From the NCBI RefSeq assembly GCF_014385065.1, contig NZ_JACRTA010000001.1, forward strand, positions 372,001-436,000: a stretch of DNA of 64,000 bases, in the 5' to 3' direction. The position numbers and the translations under genes are program-made. The first letter of the stretch is position 1. The number at the start of each line of letters is the position of its first letter. The notes below the pieces were generated by a model. The model saw only the letters and a list, made by a program, of their open reading frames with translations. It had not been told where the DNA came from and made no database searches. Shown here piece by piece: positions 1 through 8,241 of the stretch. This stretch comes from Lentihominibacter hominis (GTDB taxonomy: Bacteria; Bacillota; Clostridia; Peptostreptococcales; Anaerovoracaceae).

Positions 1-3000
1 TATTGCCTGAAAGGTTCAGGTTCTTCACCGTTCCCTTCCCATCTATGCTGCCAAACAGTCCCTGATCATCTTTTGCCGCTGATATAACCAATCCTGTTAT
101 TTTTTTGCCTTTGCCGTCAAATGCTCCAGAATATGGATCATTACTGTTATTTCCTATAGGATACCATGTCTCTCCTGTCAGCGTTATATCCTGTATAAGC
201 TGCGCATCTGCAGAGGTCATTCCTCCGTTTACTTTATTGACAAACCATTTCAGCTGGGCTTCACTGGAAATCTCATATACGCCTCCCTTGAATGAAGGTT
301 CATCACACTGGCTCTCCGGCCATATACCTGCATCTTCAGCAGTTTTGACAGTGCCTGCTTTTGCTGTTATTTCACCCGGCATATTTTTACTTGACACGAT
401 AACACTTATATCTTTTCCCAGATCCTCATTTGTCAGCAGATAGCTTTCTTCTGTCGCTGTTTCTATTTTTTTAGCTCCTCTATACCATTGATATTTCAAA
501 GCAGAGGCAGATTCACTTCCTGAATATTTTACCGTGAGCTTATGCCCCTCTACCGCATATCCGTTTATTTTCGCAGTCCCGGTGAATCCTTCTATTTCTT
601 CTGATTTCCCCTTTACTATTCCTGACAGACTGTTGTCCATACATTTAGCATATACCTTTGTTCCTACGAGTTCATTAGGTATAGTATATGTATCAGAAAC
701 AGCCAACACCTCCTGCTCTCCACTCCAGTCACGATACCATACAAAGATAGGCTCTTTACTGTTTCCGCTCTTATAAGAAGCCCTTACAGTATCGCCTACA
801 CATATGGACTTCGGAAGCGTTAAAGATCCATCTATTGTCTTTTTTAAATCTGTCATTTCCGTAAGAGACTCTGCCTTGATCAGAATCTCTGCAAGAGGAA
901 CTGCTTCTCCTCCGTTGGATCCGCTTGCTGCGATATCGAGAAGGTTCAAATAATAAGCTTCACTTACACCACTGACCATTTCTCCTACGGCTCCGCCTAC
1001 GCGAAATTCCTCGCTGCTTTCAGTCTCTTGATAAGCCCCGCTGACATCGCCTATGCTATACAGTTTTTCTGCCTTAGATCCTACAGTGTTTATTCCCACA
1101 CAGCCGCCTACTCCGCTTCCTCGGCTCACTACATTTCCGGTATTATAAAGAGACAATACATTACTGTCATTGCGGCCTATTATACCTCCTACAAAAGCAG
1201 ACCTACTTTTTGCAGTACTTATAATGTGTCCGCTATTGACACATCTGCTTATATTTCCATCAAAATCTTTATCATTGGTATTGTCTGCAGCTATACCTGC
1301 AGCAAATGTCCCTGTTGCTGTCACCAGTCCGGTATTTACTGATTCCGATATACTGCCGCCCTTGTTTGAGGCAGTTATCCCGGACACATATGAACCTCCT
1401 GAAACATTTCCGTTATTCGTACACTTTATTATGGTTCCGCCTTTTAAATTGACGCCGGATATACCTGATGTATAATTGCCGCCGGATACGGTTACATTGG
1501 ATATCACTTCTGATATCAATCCTTCGTTATATCCTGCTACCGCTCCGCTGTTATCGGCATTTTTGATCAAGCCTGATATAATGACATTTTTGATGCTTCC
1601 TTTATTATAGGCAATCAGCCCGGCTCCGCTGCCTCCTTTTATATAAAGATTGTTTACAGTATATCCGTTTCCGTCCAGCATTCCCAGAAAAGCTTTTTCT
1701 TCACGGTTTCCTCCAATAGGTTCCCACGGCTGATTATTAAGATCCACATCTTCAGTCAGGACACCTTTTATATCAGGGGTATTTTCGGCAGAATCTGCAA
1801 ACCACTTCAAATCTCCCGGTGATTCAAGCTGATAAACGCCCTCTATCTGTTCAGGTGCCTGTTCTGATGCAGTTCCGTCCCATCCGTCTTCCGAAGGAGA
1901 AGGTCCGTCAGGATCTGTTGCGGTCTTATCCGTCTGCCATAAAAGAACCGGGTAGCCATTGTTTATGCCTTCTTTATCAGCAGTAAATAATTCACCCAGC
2001 TCTGATTCTTCCACGCCACATGTGAGGACTTTCAGTTCATCAGATGTCTTAGGCAGAATACTGCCGTTTTGAATAGCATAATCGCCTTCTTTTCCCACAG
2101 CCTCTTCTGCTGTTGAGTCAAGATAATATACTCTGTCAACTGATTCCGGTTTATATCCCAGACTCCCCGCTATGCCGCCGGCATTGCCTACTGCCGCAGT
2201 GCTGACAGAGCCTGCAGAATATGCATTCTTTATATGTCCATATCTGAATTCTCCTACAACACCTCCGGCAACTCCTGCTTCTGCCGATGCCTTTACAGAC
2301 CCTATGCTATATACGCCCTCAACAGTTCCTCCCATATATAGGCTTCCTGTTATTCCTCCAACGAAGCTGGCGCCTTCAACGCTGCCTGCATTATATGAAT
2401 CAGTAAGAGCTTCACTGGCATTGGAGTATACGCGGCCGGCTATACCACCTGCATAATTTCCCGTTGCTGCTACCTTGGCCAGATTAGAACATTTAGAAAC
2501 TGATATGTTGCTGTCCAGCTCTCCTACTATTCCCCCTATATATCCTTTTCCGCTGACTGATACAGATGATGTAGTATGGCAGTTTGTGATGTTTCCTTTA
2601 GAATCCCCTGCAACGGCTCCCACATAATTTGCCGATGACATGATGATACTGTCAGAAATCGTCAGGTTCTTCACTTCTCCGCCTGCTCCCACATATCCGA
2701 AAAATCCCGTATTTGACAGCGCCTTATTATTGATATACAAACCCGAAACAGTATGTCCGTTTCCATCAAAAGTACCTGTATACGCCTTGCTGCTTGATAT
2801 ACCTTTAGGAGTCCATTCATATATACTGCTGCCTACGTCTACGTTTACAGATTCATTTATCCTTATGTCCGCCGTAAGCTTAGCAGAAGCTTTGAGATCC
2901 GCTTCTTTGTTAAACCACATGAGTTCGTCAGACGTACTTATAAGATACACTCCGTCTTTGTCTTTAGACGGCTCATCAGTTGTTTCTCCGTCCCATACAG

Positions 3001-5494
3001 TCTGTATGACAAGGTATGCTTCATCCACTGTCAGATCCGCATAGTTCACCGTAAACTCTCCGCTTACAGATTTATATCCGGCACTCGATACCCTATAAGT
3101 ATAATTCCCGTTAGGCAATGAAAAACTGCCGTCTTTCTCTGCAGTGATAACTGTTTGCGGATATTCCTTGCTTGCCACTGTTATAACAGTATCAGAAGCC
3201 TGCCCTCCTGTCTCTTTGACAAAAGGTATTGATACTTTATATGTCTGCTGCTTCACAAGAGATATGATCTTTTTGTCTGAATCTTTATTTCCCTTTACAT
3301 TAAAAGATCCGCTCTTTGAAGTGTATCCATATGCCTTCGCTTCGTATTGATAAGGGTTTCCGCTCTTAGGCAGACTGTAAGTCCTTCCGTCTGCCATCGG
3401 AGTCTGTTCCCTGCCATCCTTATCTCTGACCGCAAGCTGTATATCCTCAGGCTCTGTTTCAAATACATAATCATATTTTTTCACCTGCAAAGCTGCACTT
3501 ATCTCCTGCCCTCCGTAAGCAACGGTAAATTCTCCGCTTACAGTATCATACTCATCGCATGATACCGTATAACTGTAATTACCGTTTTTTAGATAATAAA
3601 TATTTGAGTCGCCTTCAGACGGATCTACGATTTTTCCTGCCGAGTCTTCCACTGTCAAGTGGGCTTCTGCAGGATTGATAATAAACTTTACTGCATACTG
3701 TGAATTGGGGTCCTGCCATCCCAATATCGGCATTCCCCCATCCGGATCTACGGCAAAATTCCCTCCAAGTTCCGCAGCAAAGTCCGCAGACTTCATTTCA
3801 CCGGATGTTTTAGATGAAATCCCTTTTGTATCCTGAGAATAACCATCTCCTTGATCGCATGCACTTTCAAGGTAATAGCAGCTCTCTGCTTTTGCAAGTC
3901 CTGTTGTGGAAGTTCCGCTATAATTCTTGCCGCTGCTGTTTCCTATCACGCCGCCGCATGTTACATCGGAAACATTAGTATCCTTACTTACATTCCCCGT
4001 ATTATAACAATGCTTAACATCTAAACTATAGCTGACGCCGGATACTCCACCTGCTATTCCTCCTATTCCTTTAGCATTAGTATCATTGAAATCATTAACA
4101 GGAGAAATCCCCTTGATACTGCCTGAGTTATAGCATGATTCAACTGTTGATGATTTTCCTGCCGAATCGCCTAAAATACCGCCGACTCCGTATATCCCTG
4201 TTATATTCCCTGTATTAAAAGACTTTTCAATAGTTCCGTCAAGACTTCCGGAAATACCGCCTGTGCGTTTCAATGTACTCGTTATGCCCGCCGTATTGCC
4301 GCACATAGAAATAACTGAACTGCTGGATGCCCCACCTGCTATTCCTCCTGTGCAGTATGCATATGAACTCGGCTTACCTTTGTTTACTATTTGACCATTA
4401 TTGAAACAATTGGAGATATCAGCGCCCATGGCTGTCGCCGTTATTCCTCCCACGTAATCTCCGCAGCCTGATATTTTACCGTTATTTGTACATGATACTA
4501 TGCTGCTGCCTGCTCCTGCTCTTGAAGCAATGCCTGCAGCATATCCCTTACTAACAGCTGTGACATTCACATTGTTTACACAGTTTTCAATGCTAAAAGC
4601 CTCCCCATAACTGATTACACCGGCAGCATAGCTGGTGCCGGATGTGCTTGTAGTAACACTCCCGTTTAGTGTGAGGTTTTTTACAGTTGCGCCCTTGGCA
4701 TATCCTATGAATGCCTGATAAGCTTTATCGTTATTGATATTAAGGCCTGTAATTTTCTTTCCGTTTCCGTCAAATGTCCCGCCGTAAATCACATAATCAC
4801 TGTATGTATTGACAGTCTGGCCTATAGGAATCCATTCCTTATCTGAAATATCTATATCCTCTTCCAGTACTGCGCATAACTCGGATGTACTTTTTTTGGC
4901 GCTGCCGTTTACTTTCTCGGCAAACCACCGAAGCTGAGAAGCATTTTCAATCTCATAGGGCTCCGTTTCGGTGCCTTTGCCTGCAGGTTCCGAATCGTTT
5001 ATTTCCGCCGTCTTTACTGCCGCATCCCCTATTTTTGCCGATTCTTCGTCTTGGATCACCGTTACGAGAACTGTCTTGCTCTCTGCTGAAGCTTTGCTTT
5101 CGCCCAAAGTATTTGTCACTGTAACTCTATAATACGTTTTTCCCGCAGTATCAGTGTCCGGAAGATATTCCTTTTCAATGGAATTTTCTATATCAGAAAA
5201 AATCTTTCCATCTGTACTTTGCTGCCACTGATACGAAATATTTCCTCCATCTGAAGATGATGCCTCAATACAAAGAAGCTCTGCTTTTTCTCCTTTTTCA
5301 TATGAGATTTCCTCTTCTGGAATATCCTTCTCTATTTTCGGTTCCGCTGCTGTCCCCATTTCCCTGCTGATAACTGTCGGATCTGATGAAGATATCTCCC
5401 CACCATATGCCCATGACGGCATCAGAGAAGTGAACAGCATCATAAGAATCAATACTGCTCCTAAACTTTTACCTTTTCTTCTTCTCTCACTCAT
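1..5494 (-). CDS. Giant secreted GLUG-repeat surface protein, C-terminus beyond window edge
   Basis: At least 1,831 codons are open with no stop before position 1, so the protein is larger still. It starts at ATG 5494 behind GGAGG six bases upstream. Residues 1-31 are a signal peptide (basic RRRKGK, then a hydrophobic stretch ending PSWAYG). About residues 50-130 are an Ig-like domain with an ISYQWQQSTDG core. Then come repeated beta-helix modules, each opening with a Y-I-L-WF element and a 'GTFDGNGKKITGL'-type GLUG motif, followed by many GGI.G...G.I..C.N.G turns (about 175-540, 845-1130, 1217-1515 and from 1738). Between them lie three PEGA/carboxypeptidase-regulatory-like beta domains (about 600-815) and two more Ig-like domains (about 1555-1675). 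GLUG proteins are usually cell-surface or adhesin-like; the ligand is unknown. It lies 38 bp downstream of the FecR/DUF4430 gene and so falls under the same cobalamin riboswitch. The anchor (LPXTG, SLH or similar) would be in the missing part. Confidence 0.88.
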   Translation of the reverse strand, partial: MSERRRKGKSLGAVLILMMLFTSLMPSWAYGGEISSSDPTVISREMGTAAEPKIEKDIPEEEISYEKGEKAELLCIEASSSDGGNISYQWQQSTDGKIFSDIENSIEKEYLPDTDTAGKTYYRVTVTNTLGESKASAESKTVLVTVIQDEESAKIGDAAVKTAEINDSEPAGKGTETEPYEIENASQLRWFAEKVNGSAKKSTSELCAVLEEDIDISDKEWIPIGQTVNTYSDYVIYGGTFDGNGKKITGLNINNDKAYQAFIGYAKGATVKNLTLNGSVTTSTSGTSYAAGVISYGEAFSIENCVNNVNVTAVSKGYAAGIASRAGAGSSIVSCTNNGKISGCGDYVGGITATAMGADISNCFNNGQIVNKGKPSSYAYCTGGIAGGASSSSVISMCGNTAGITSTLKRTGGISGSLDGTIEKSFNTGNITGIYGVGGILGDSAGKSSTVESCYNSGSIKGISPVNDFNDTNAKGIGGIAGGVSGVSYSLDVKHCYNTGNVSKDTNVSDVTCGGVIGNSSGKNYSGTSTTGLAKAESCYYLESACDQGDGYSQDTKGISSKTSGEMKSADFAAELGGNFAVDPDGGMPILGWQDPNSQYAVKFIINPAEAHLTVEDSAGKIVDPSEGDSNIYYLKNGNYSYTVSCDEYDTVSGEFTVAYGGQEISAALQVKKYDYVFETEPEDIQLAVRDKDGREQTPMADGRTYSLPKSGNPYQYEAKAYGYTSKSGSFNVKGNKDSDKKIISLVKQQTYKVSIPFVKETGGQASDTVITVASKEYPQTVITAEKDGSFSLPNGNYTYRVSSAGYKSVSGEFTVNYADLTVDEAYLVIQTVWDGETTDEPSKDKDGVYLISTSDELMWFNKEADLKASAKLTADIRINESVNVDVGSSIYEWTPKGISSSKAYTGTFDGNGHTVSGLYINNKALSNTGFFGYVGAGGEVKNLTISDSIIMSSANYVGAVAGDSKGNITNCHTTSSVSVSGKGYIGGIVGELDSNISVSKCSNLAKVAATGNYAGGIAGRVYSNASEALTDSYNAGSVEGASFVGGITGSLYMGGTVEGVYSIGSVKASAEAGVAGGVVGEFRYGHIKNAYSAGSVSTAAVGNAGGIAGSLGYKPESVDRVYYLDSTAEEAVGKEGDYAIQNGSILPKTSDELKVLTCGVEESELGELFTADKEGINNGYPVLLWQTDKTATDPDGPSPSEDGWDGTASEQAPEQIEGVYQLESPGDLKWFADSAENTPDIKGVLTEDVDLNNQPWEPIGGNREEKAFLGMLDGNGYTVNNLYIKGGSGAGLIAYNKGSIKNVIISGLIKNADNSGAVAGYNEGLISEVISNVTVSGGNYTSGISGVNLKGGTIIKCTNNGNVSGGSYVSGITASNKGGSISESVNTGLVTATGTFAAGIAADNTNDKDFDGNISRCVNSGHIISTAKSRSAFVGGIIGRNDSNVLSLYNTGNVVSRGSGVGGCVGINTVGSKAEKLYSIGDVSGAYQETESSEEFRVGGAVGEMVSGVSEAYYLNLLDIAASGSNGGEAVPLAEILIKAESLTEMTDLKKTIDGSLTLPKSICVGDTVRASYKSGNSKEPIFVWYRDWSGEQEVLAVSDTYTIPNELVGTKVYAKCMDNSLSGIVKGKSEEIEGFTGTAKINGYAVEGHKLTVKYSGSESASALKYQWYRGAKKIETATEESYLLTNEDLGKDISVIVSSKNMPGEITAKAGTVKTAEDAGIWPESQCDEPSFKGGVYEISSEAQLKWFVNKVNGGMTSADAQLIQDITLTGETWYPIGNNSNDPYSGAFDGKGKKITGLVISAAKDDQGLFGSIDGKGTVKNLNLSGN

Positions 5495-5532
5495 TTCTTG
5501 CCTCCAATATATCTTCTTCCCATCTCTAAGTG

Positions 5533-6717
5533 CTATATCCCATTGCACGTATAATTCCAGACTATTACATCGCCCTTTTTCATTTCGTAAGAGCTGCATC
5601 CGTAATTAGGCGCCCAGCCATTGACAGTATACATCCAGCCTGATCTGCTGCCGCAGTCAAACTCATAAAGATTATTTATCCCTTCTATATAATAACTGCC
5701 ATACGCAGGCGTATATGAATATTCCAGCTGAATTCCGGCTGAGCTGCAGGCTCTTTTCAGCACATCAAAACCTGTTTCTCCATCTCTGAACTCAACTGCA
5801 GATGAAGCCAGTATTACTCCATTTGAAGGCACGAATCTCTCCTTTCCGGCTTTGAGACTTTCCATATTGCTGAGTATAGAGTCGCATCTTATCTGTATAG
5901 TGCAGGTATTTATCTTTTCACTGATACCCGATGTCTTAGAGTCTGAGGACAGACCCTTTTCTCCTGCTTCTATGACTTCTCTCTTATGATCTTCCTCTTC
6001 TTTCTCAGTCTTTTCTATTTGCTTTTTTCTACCGGCAGTAACTTTATTAATATCATCTTTGCTGAAGCAAAGATGATGTCCGTCTTTATCAGCTATCAGA
6101 GCCTTATCTATATTAAAATCATTAAGGGATTCCGCTTCAAGATCTGATATTGATATGTCTGACTTTACAATATCTGCTGTTTTCCCTTCTTTTACCGTTT
6201 CTTCAGCTTTTTGCGTCTTTATTTCGACAGACCCCTTAAAAACTTTTATTCCTGTAGATCCTGTCTGCATATTTACAGAAAATACAGCATCGTCAGACGA
6301 TATTTCACATTCTCCGGCTGTAATCCCATCAAACTGTGAACCTTCGTTAAGTATGGAAAACAGCTCTCCGCTGTCCATCTCTATAGACAAAGATTCCTCA
6401 TCAAGCCCATCCAGCCCGGTTCTTGTATTCTCCGCCATGTAAACTGTGTTTTCCCCTGCTTCTACAGACGCACCGGAGCTTGATCTTGTCTCAATCATAT
6501 CATCTGTACGCAAAGCAGCTTTATTTTCAAGTGTATATGATATACCGTCTCTTTTGACATTCACTACACCTGTCACATCATCTGCTTTCGCATAACTTCT
6601 CTGAGCTCCGAACCAGCCCTTAATACCTGCAACAGTCATAAAACCGCAAAACGCTATGACAGCTATCAGTATCACCATAATGATATTAAGTAGTTTCTTA
6701 TTATTCTTTACTCTCAC
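5533..6717 (-). CDS. Membrane-anchored FecR-domain / DUF4430 (transcobalamin-C-terminal-like) protein
   Basis: This is a 394-residue protein. Residues 9-31 are one hydrophobic segment, giving an N-terminal membrane anchor or uncleaved signal. About 40-190 form a FecR-like beta domain (DDVTGVVNVKRDG, then repeated short beta strands and GSTGIKVFKGSVEIKT). A Lys/Glu-rich linker around 225-265 (KKQIEKTEKEEEDHKR) leads to a C-terminal DUF4430 domain, about 272-394, with the hallmark SGWMYTVNGWAPN and DVIVWNYTC motifs. DUF4430 resembles the C-terminal domain of eukaryotic transcobalamin/intrinsic factor, so corrinoid binding is plausible but not shown. The start has AGGAGGA directly upstream. It is the first gene after a cobalamin riboswitch and its terminator, and is followed 38 bp on by the GLUG protein. 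The inferred role is extracytoplasmic corrinoid capture or a B12-regulated surface scaffold. A general ligand-binding role for DUF4430 is the alternative. Confidence 0.87.
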   Translation of the reverse strand: MRVKNNKKLLNIIMVILIAVIAFCGFMTVAGIKGWFGAQRSYAKADDVTGVVNVKRDGISYTLENKAALRTDDMIETRSSSGASVEAGENTVYMAENTRTGLDGLDEESLSIEMDSGELFSILNEGSQFDGITAGECEISSDDAVFSVNMQTGSTGIKVFKGSVEIKTQKAEETVKEGKTADIVKSDISISDLEAESLNDFNIDKALIADKDGHHLCFSKDDINKVTAGRKKQIEKTEKEEEDHKREVIEAGEKGLSSDSKTSGISEKINTCTIQIRCDSILSNMESLKAGKERFVPSNGVILASSAVEFRDGETGFDVLKRACSSAGIQLEYSYTPAYGSYYIEGINNLYEFDCGSRSGWMYTVNGWAPNYGCSSYEMKKGDVIVWNYTCNGI

Positions 6718-6738
6718 TTTTCCTCCTATTTAACGCAT

Positions 6739-6768
6739 AATAAAAAGCGTCCTTTCCGAGGGCGCTTT
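6739..6768 (-). terminator. Riboswitch-linked intrinsic terminator
   Basis: On the minus strand AAAGCGCCC pairs with GGACGCTTT (9 bp, one C-A mismatch) around a 7-base loop, followed by five T. It ends only about 21 bases before the FecR/DUF4430 start codon, downstream of the cobalamin aptamer. It is therefore best read as the expression platform of that riboswitch: transcription would stop when the ligand is bound. Confidence 0.75.
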
Positions 6769-6904
6769 ACGATAATATACATAACACAAAACTGAGCAGA
6801 TATAAATCCTCACATTTTTACACAAAAAATAATAATTGAATTTTGCCGTAATGCGCTGCTCAATTTTTAACGATATACTCCGTCTCACCTCAGAAGACTT
6901 ACGC

Positions 6905-7105
6905 ATCAAGCTGACAGGTCTACCGACTTAATCCTTATCATGGAGCCATCCCGAACATAATAATTCTCCAAAACCTACTGAGACGTCTTCCCGAAACTTC
7001 CGCTTCAGTGACTTGCCTTGCAGTCATACAACTACATAGCCTGTCCTTTCGTAAATATCACGGTTGCTGAGACACAGTGCCGGATTCTCACCGGCTTCCG
7101 ATATA
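6905..7105 (-). ncRNA. Cobalamin (B12) riboswitch aptamer
   Basis: The minus strand shows, in order, the conserved parts of the cobalamin aptamer: GCCGGTGAGAATCCGGCACTG (7077-7097 as its complement), CAGCAACCGTGA, then AAGTCACTG and CGGGAAG, and finally the B12 box AAGTCGGTAGACCTGTCAGC (complement of 6910-6929). A promoter lies just upstream and an intrinsic terminator between the aptamer and the FecR/DUF4430 start. The exact aptamer ends are approximate. Downstream TGAGAC (near 6880-6890) is complementary to GTCTCA segments inside the aptamer and may take part in the switch. Confidence 0.9.
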
Positions 7106-7136
7106 TGTCTAACTTGAAATATTCATTTATATACCT

Positions 7137-7165
7137 ATGCTATAACTGTTGCTATTTTTTGTCAA
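7137..7165 (-). promoter_or_regulatory. Promoter of the cobalamin-riboswitch operon
   Basis: A minus-strand TTGACA (complement of 7160-7165) is followed 17 bp later by TAGCAT (complement of 7137-7142). Transcription would begin just before the riboswitch aptamer. The promoter lies immediately beyond the stop of the ykkD-like gene, which separates the two riboswitch units. Confidence 0.65.
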
Positions 7166-7172
7166 TGTTTTT

Positions 7173-7487
7173 TTACCCACACAGCCTCAGACCTATAACT
7201 CCTGCAATTACCAGCAGTATAAAAAATATTTTTTTCTTATCTCTGCTTTCTCCGAACACCAAAATTCCAAACAGAACTGTAAATACAGTCCCAAGCCCTG
7301 TCCAGACAGCATATGCTATCCCCAGAGGCAGAGTTCTGGTAGCCACCGACAGTAGGAATATCCCGAGCCCTGTTATGAAAACTGTAAGCACTGTAAACTT
7401 TTTATTCTTAAATCCGTCAGACAATTTCATACAAACGGTAAATCCCAGTTCACAGAAAGAAGCGCATACTAATACTATCCACATCAT
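7173..7487 (-). CDS. ykkD: SMR-family exporter subunit, YkkD-like (paired guanidinium exporter)
   Basis: A 104-residue small multidrug resistance protein with four hydrophobic helices and the SMR glutamate in the first one (CASFCELGFTVCMK). The LGIAYAVWTGLGTVFTVLFG segment is typical of helix 3. Its ATG overlaps the TGA of the upstream SMR gene by 4 bases, so translation is coupled. SMR pairs under guanidine-I riboswitches form heteromeric guanidinium/proton antiporters in the cytoplasmic membrane. That function is inferred from the pairing plus the riboswitch, not from the protein sequence alone. General quaternary-ammonium export is the alternative. Confidence 0.88.
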   Translation of the reverse strand: MMWIVLVCASFCELGFTVCMKLSDGFKNKKFTVLTVFITGLGIFLLSVATRTLPLGIAYAVWTGLGTVFTVLFGILVFGESRDKKKIFFILLVIAGVIGLRLCG

Positions 7488-7837
7488 TGCTGCTCACCTT
7501 CATCTTCCTCACAAAATTTCAGCCCTATTATTCCGGTTATCAGCACCAGCAGAGACATAACTTTTGCCACGCTCAGTATTTCATCAAGCAAAATTATACC
7601 GATTGCCGTAGTTCCGGCTATCCCTATCCCAGTAAAAATCGCATATGACATGCCTATACCGAATGTCCGTATACCTCTTTCCAACAGAAAAAAGCTAAGT
7701 ATAAGAAATGCTATAGTTACTATTGAAGGCACAAGGACTGTAAAACCATGAGACTGTTTCATGAAATACGCCCATATTATTTCTATAAGCCCTGCGGCAG
7801 CCAAACATATCCACGCCGTTTTATTATCTTTCTTCAT
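7484..7837 (-). CDS. ykkC: SMR-family exporter subunit, YkkC-like (paired guanidinium exporter)
   Basis: A 117-residue four-helix SMR protein with the conserved glutamate in helix 1 (AGLIEIIWAYFMKQSHGF) and helix 3 GIGMSYAIFTGIGIAGTT. The tail is acidic (KFCEEDEGEQQ). The start has AGGAGGAAAG upstream. It is the first gene after the guanidine-I riboswitch and is translationally coupled to the second SMR gene. Paired SMR proteins work as asymmetric dimers. The predicted role is export of guanidinium from the cytosol when the riboswitch senses it. Confidence 0.88.
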   Translation of the reverse strand: MKKDNKTAWICLAAAGLIEIIWAYFMKQSHGFTVLVPSIVTIAFLILSFFLLERGIRTFGIGMSYAIFTGIGIAGTTAIGIILLDEILSVAKVMSLLVLITGIIGLKFCEEDEGEQQ

Positions 7838-7861
7838 ATACCTTTCCTCCTATTAAACTGA

Positions 7862-7976
7862 AAAACCCGGGAAAAGCAGAATACTTCTCCCGGGCTTTTA
7901 TCCCTCCGTGTCCCTCTTTTGAGGCAGCTTCCTCTCGGACCAGCACTTGCTGCAAACGCAAATCGGAACCCTAGAA
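7862..7976 (-). ncRNA. Guanidine-I (ykkC) riboswitch with overlapping terminator
   Basis: The minus strand carries the near-invariant ykkC-motif blocks: CTAGGGTTCCGA (complement of 7963-7974), GGTCCGAGAGGAAGC, then GGACACGGAGGGATAAAAGCC and CCCGGGAGA. The last block pairs with TCCCGGG followed by five T (down to about 7861) to form the terminator. Guanidinium binding would keep the terminator open. It directly precedes the paired SMR genes, the commonest context for this riboswitch. Confidence 0.96.
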
Positions 7977-7989
7977 AGCATTTTTTTAT

Positions 7990-8018
7990 ATTATAGCTAT
8001 TATCCGTCTGTTACGCAA
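7990..8018 (-). promoter_or_regulatory. Promoter of the guanidine riboswitch unit
   Basis: Minus-strand TTGCGT (complement of 8013-8018), 17 bp spacer, TATAAT (complement of 7990-7995), ending about 15 bases before the aptamer. The -35 lies within the 3' end of the broken XRE gene. Confidence 0.65.
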
Positions 8019-8188
8019 GTGAATATTTCATTTTACTCGAATACATGAATTTCTTTGTAACAAGTTTACTATGCGAATAAAATTCTTCTATTTCGTGATA
8101 ACCTGCGGAAACATTAATCAATTCCGCCAGTTGTTCCTGAGAATATTCATTTTTTCTTTAAGTATTTCAGTTTTTCGGAAAATTTCAT
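8011..8188 (-). pseudogene. Frameshifted remnant of an XRE-family (HTH_3) regulator
   Basis: An ATG at 8188 has a good GGAGG seven bases upstream and encodes MKFSEKLKYLKKK, then TGA at 8147-8149. Removing one A from the A6 run (complement of 8150-8155) restores a frame reading NEYSQEQLAELINVS, the classic first half of an XRE/HTH_3 DNA-binding domain. The restored frame continues to TAA at 8011-8013 but loses family resemblance after INVSAGYHEIE, so the domain is also truncated. The intact RBS suggests recent decay, an A-run length error or phase variation. The 3' end overlaps the guanidine-riboswitch promoter. Confidence 0.6.
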
Positions 8189-8241
8189 ATCATTACCTCC
8201 ATGAAAATGGTGGCATTCGCTTTAAATCACAGCATCTCACC

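Noticed and set aside
105..5124. Plus-strand frames of 60-135 codons opposite the giant surface protein
   Set aside because: Low-complexity Pro/Ser-rich shadow frames of a repetitive gene on the other strand; none has a ribosome-binding site or known motif.
6895..7115. Cobalamin riboswitch as control of the SMR genes
   Set aside because: It lies downstream of both SMR genes on the same strand and its terminator precedes the FecR/DUF4430 start; the SMR genes have their own guanidine riboswitch.
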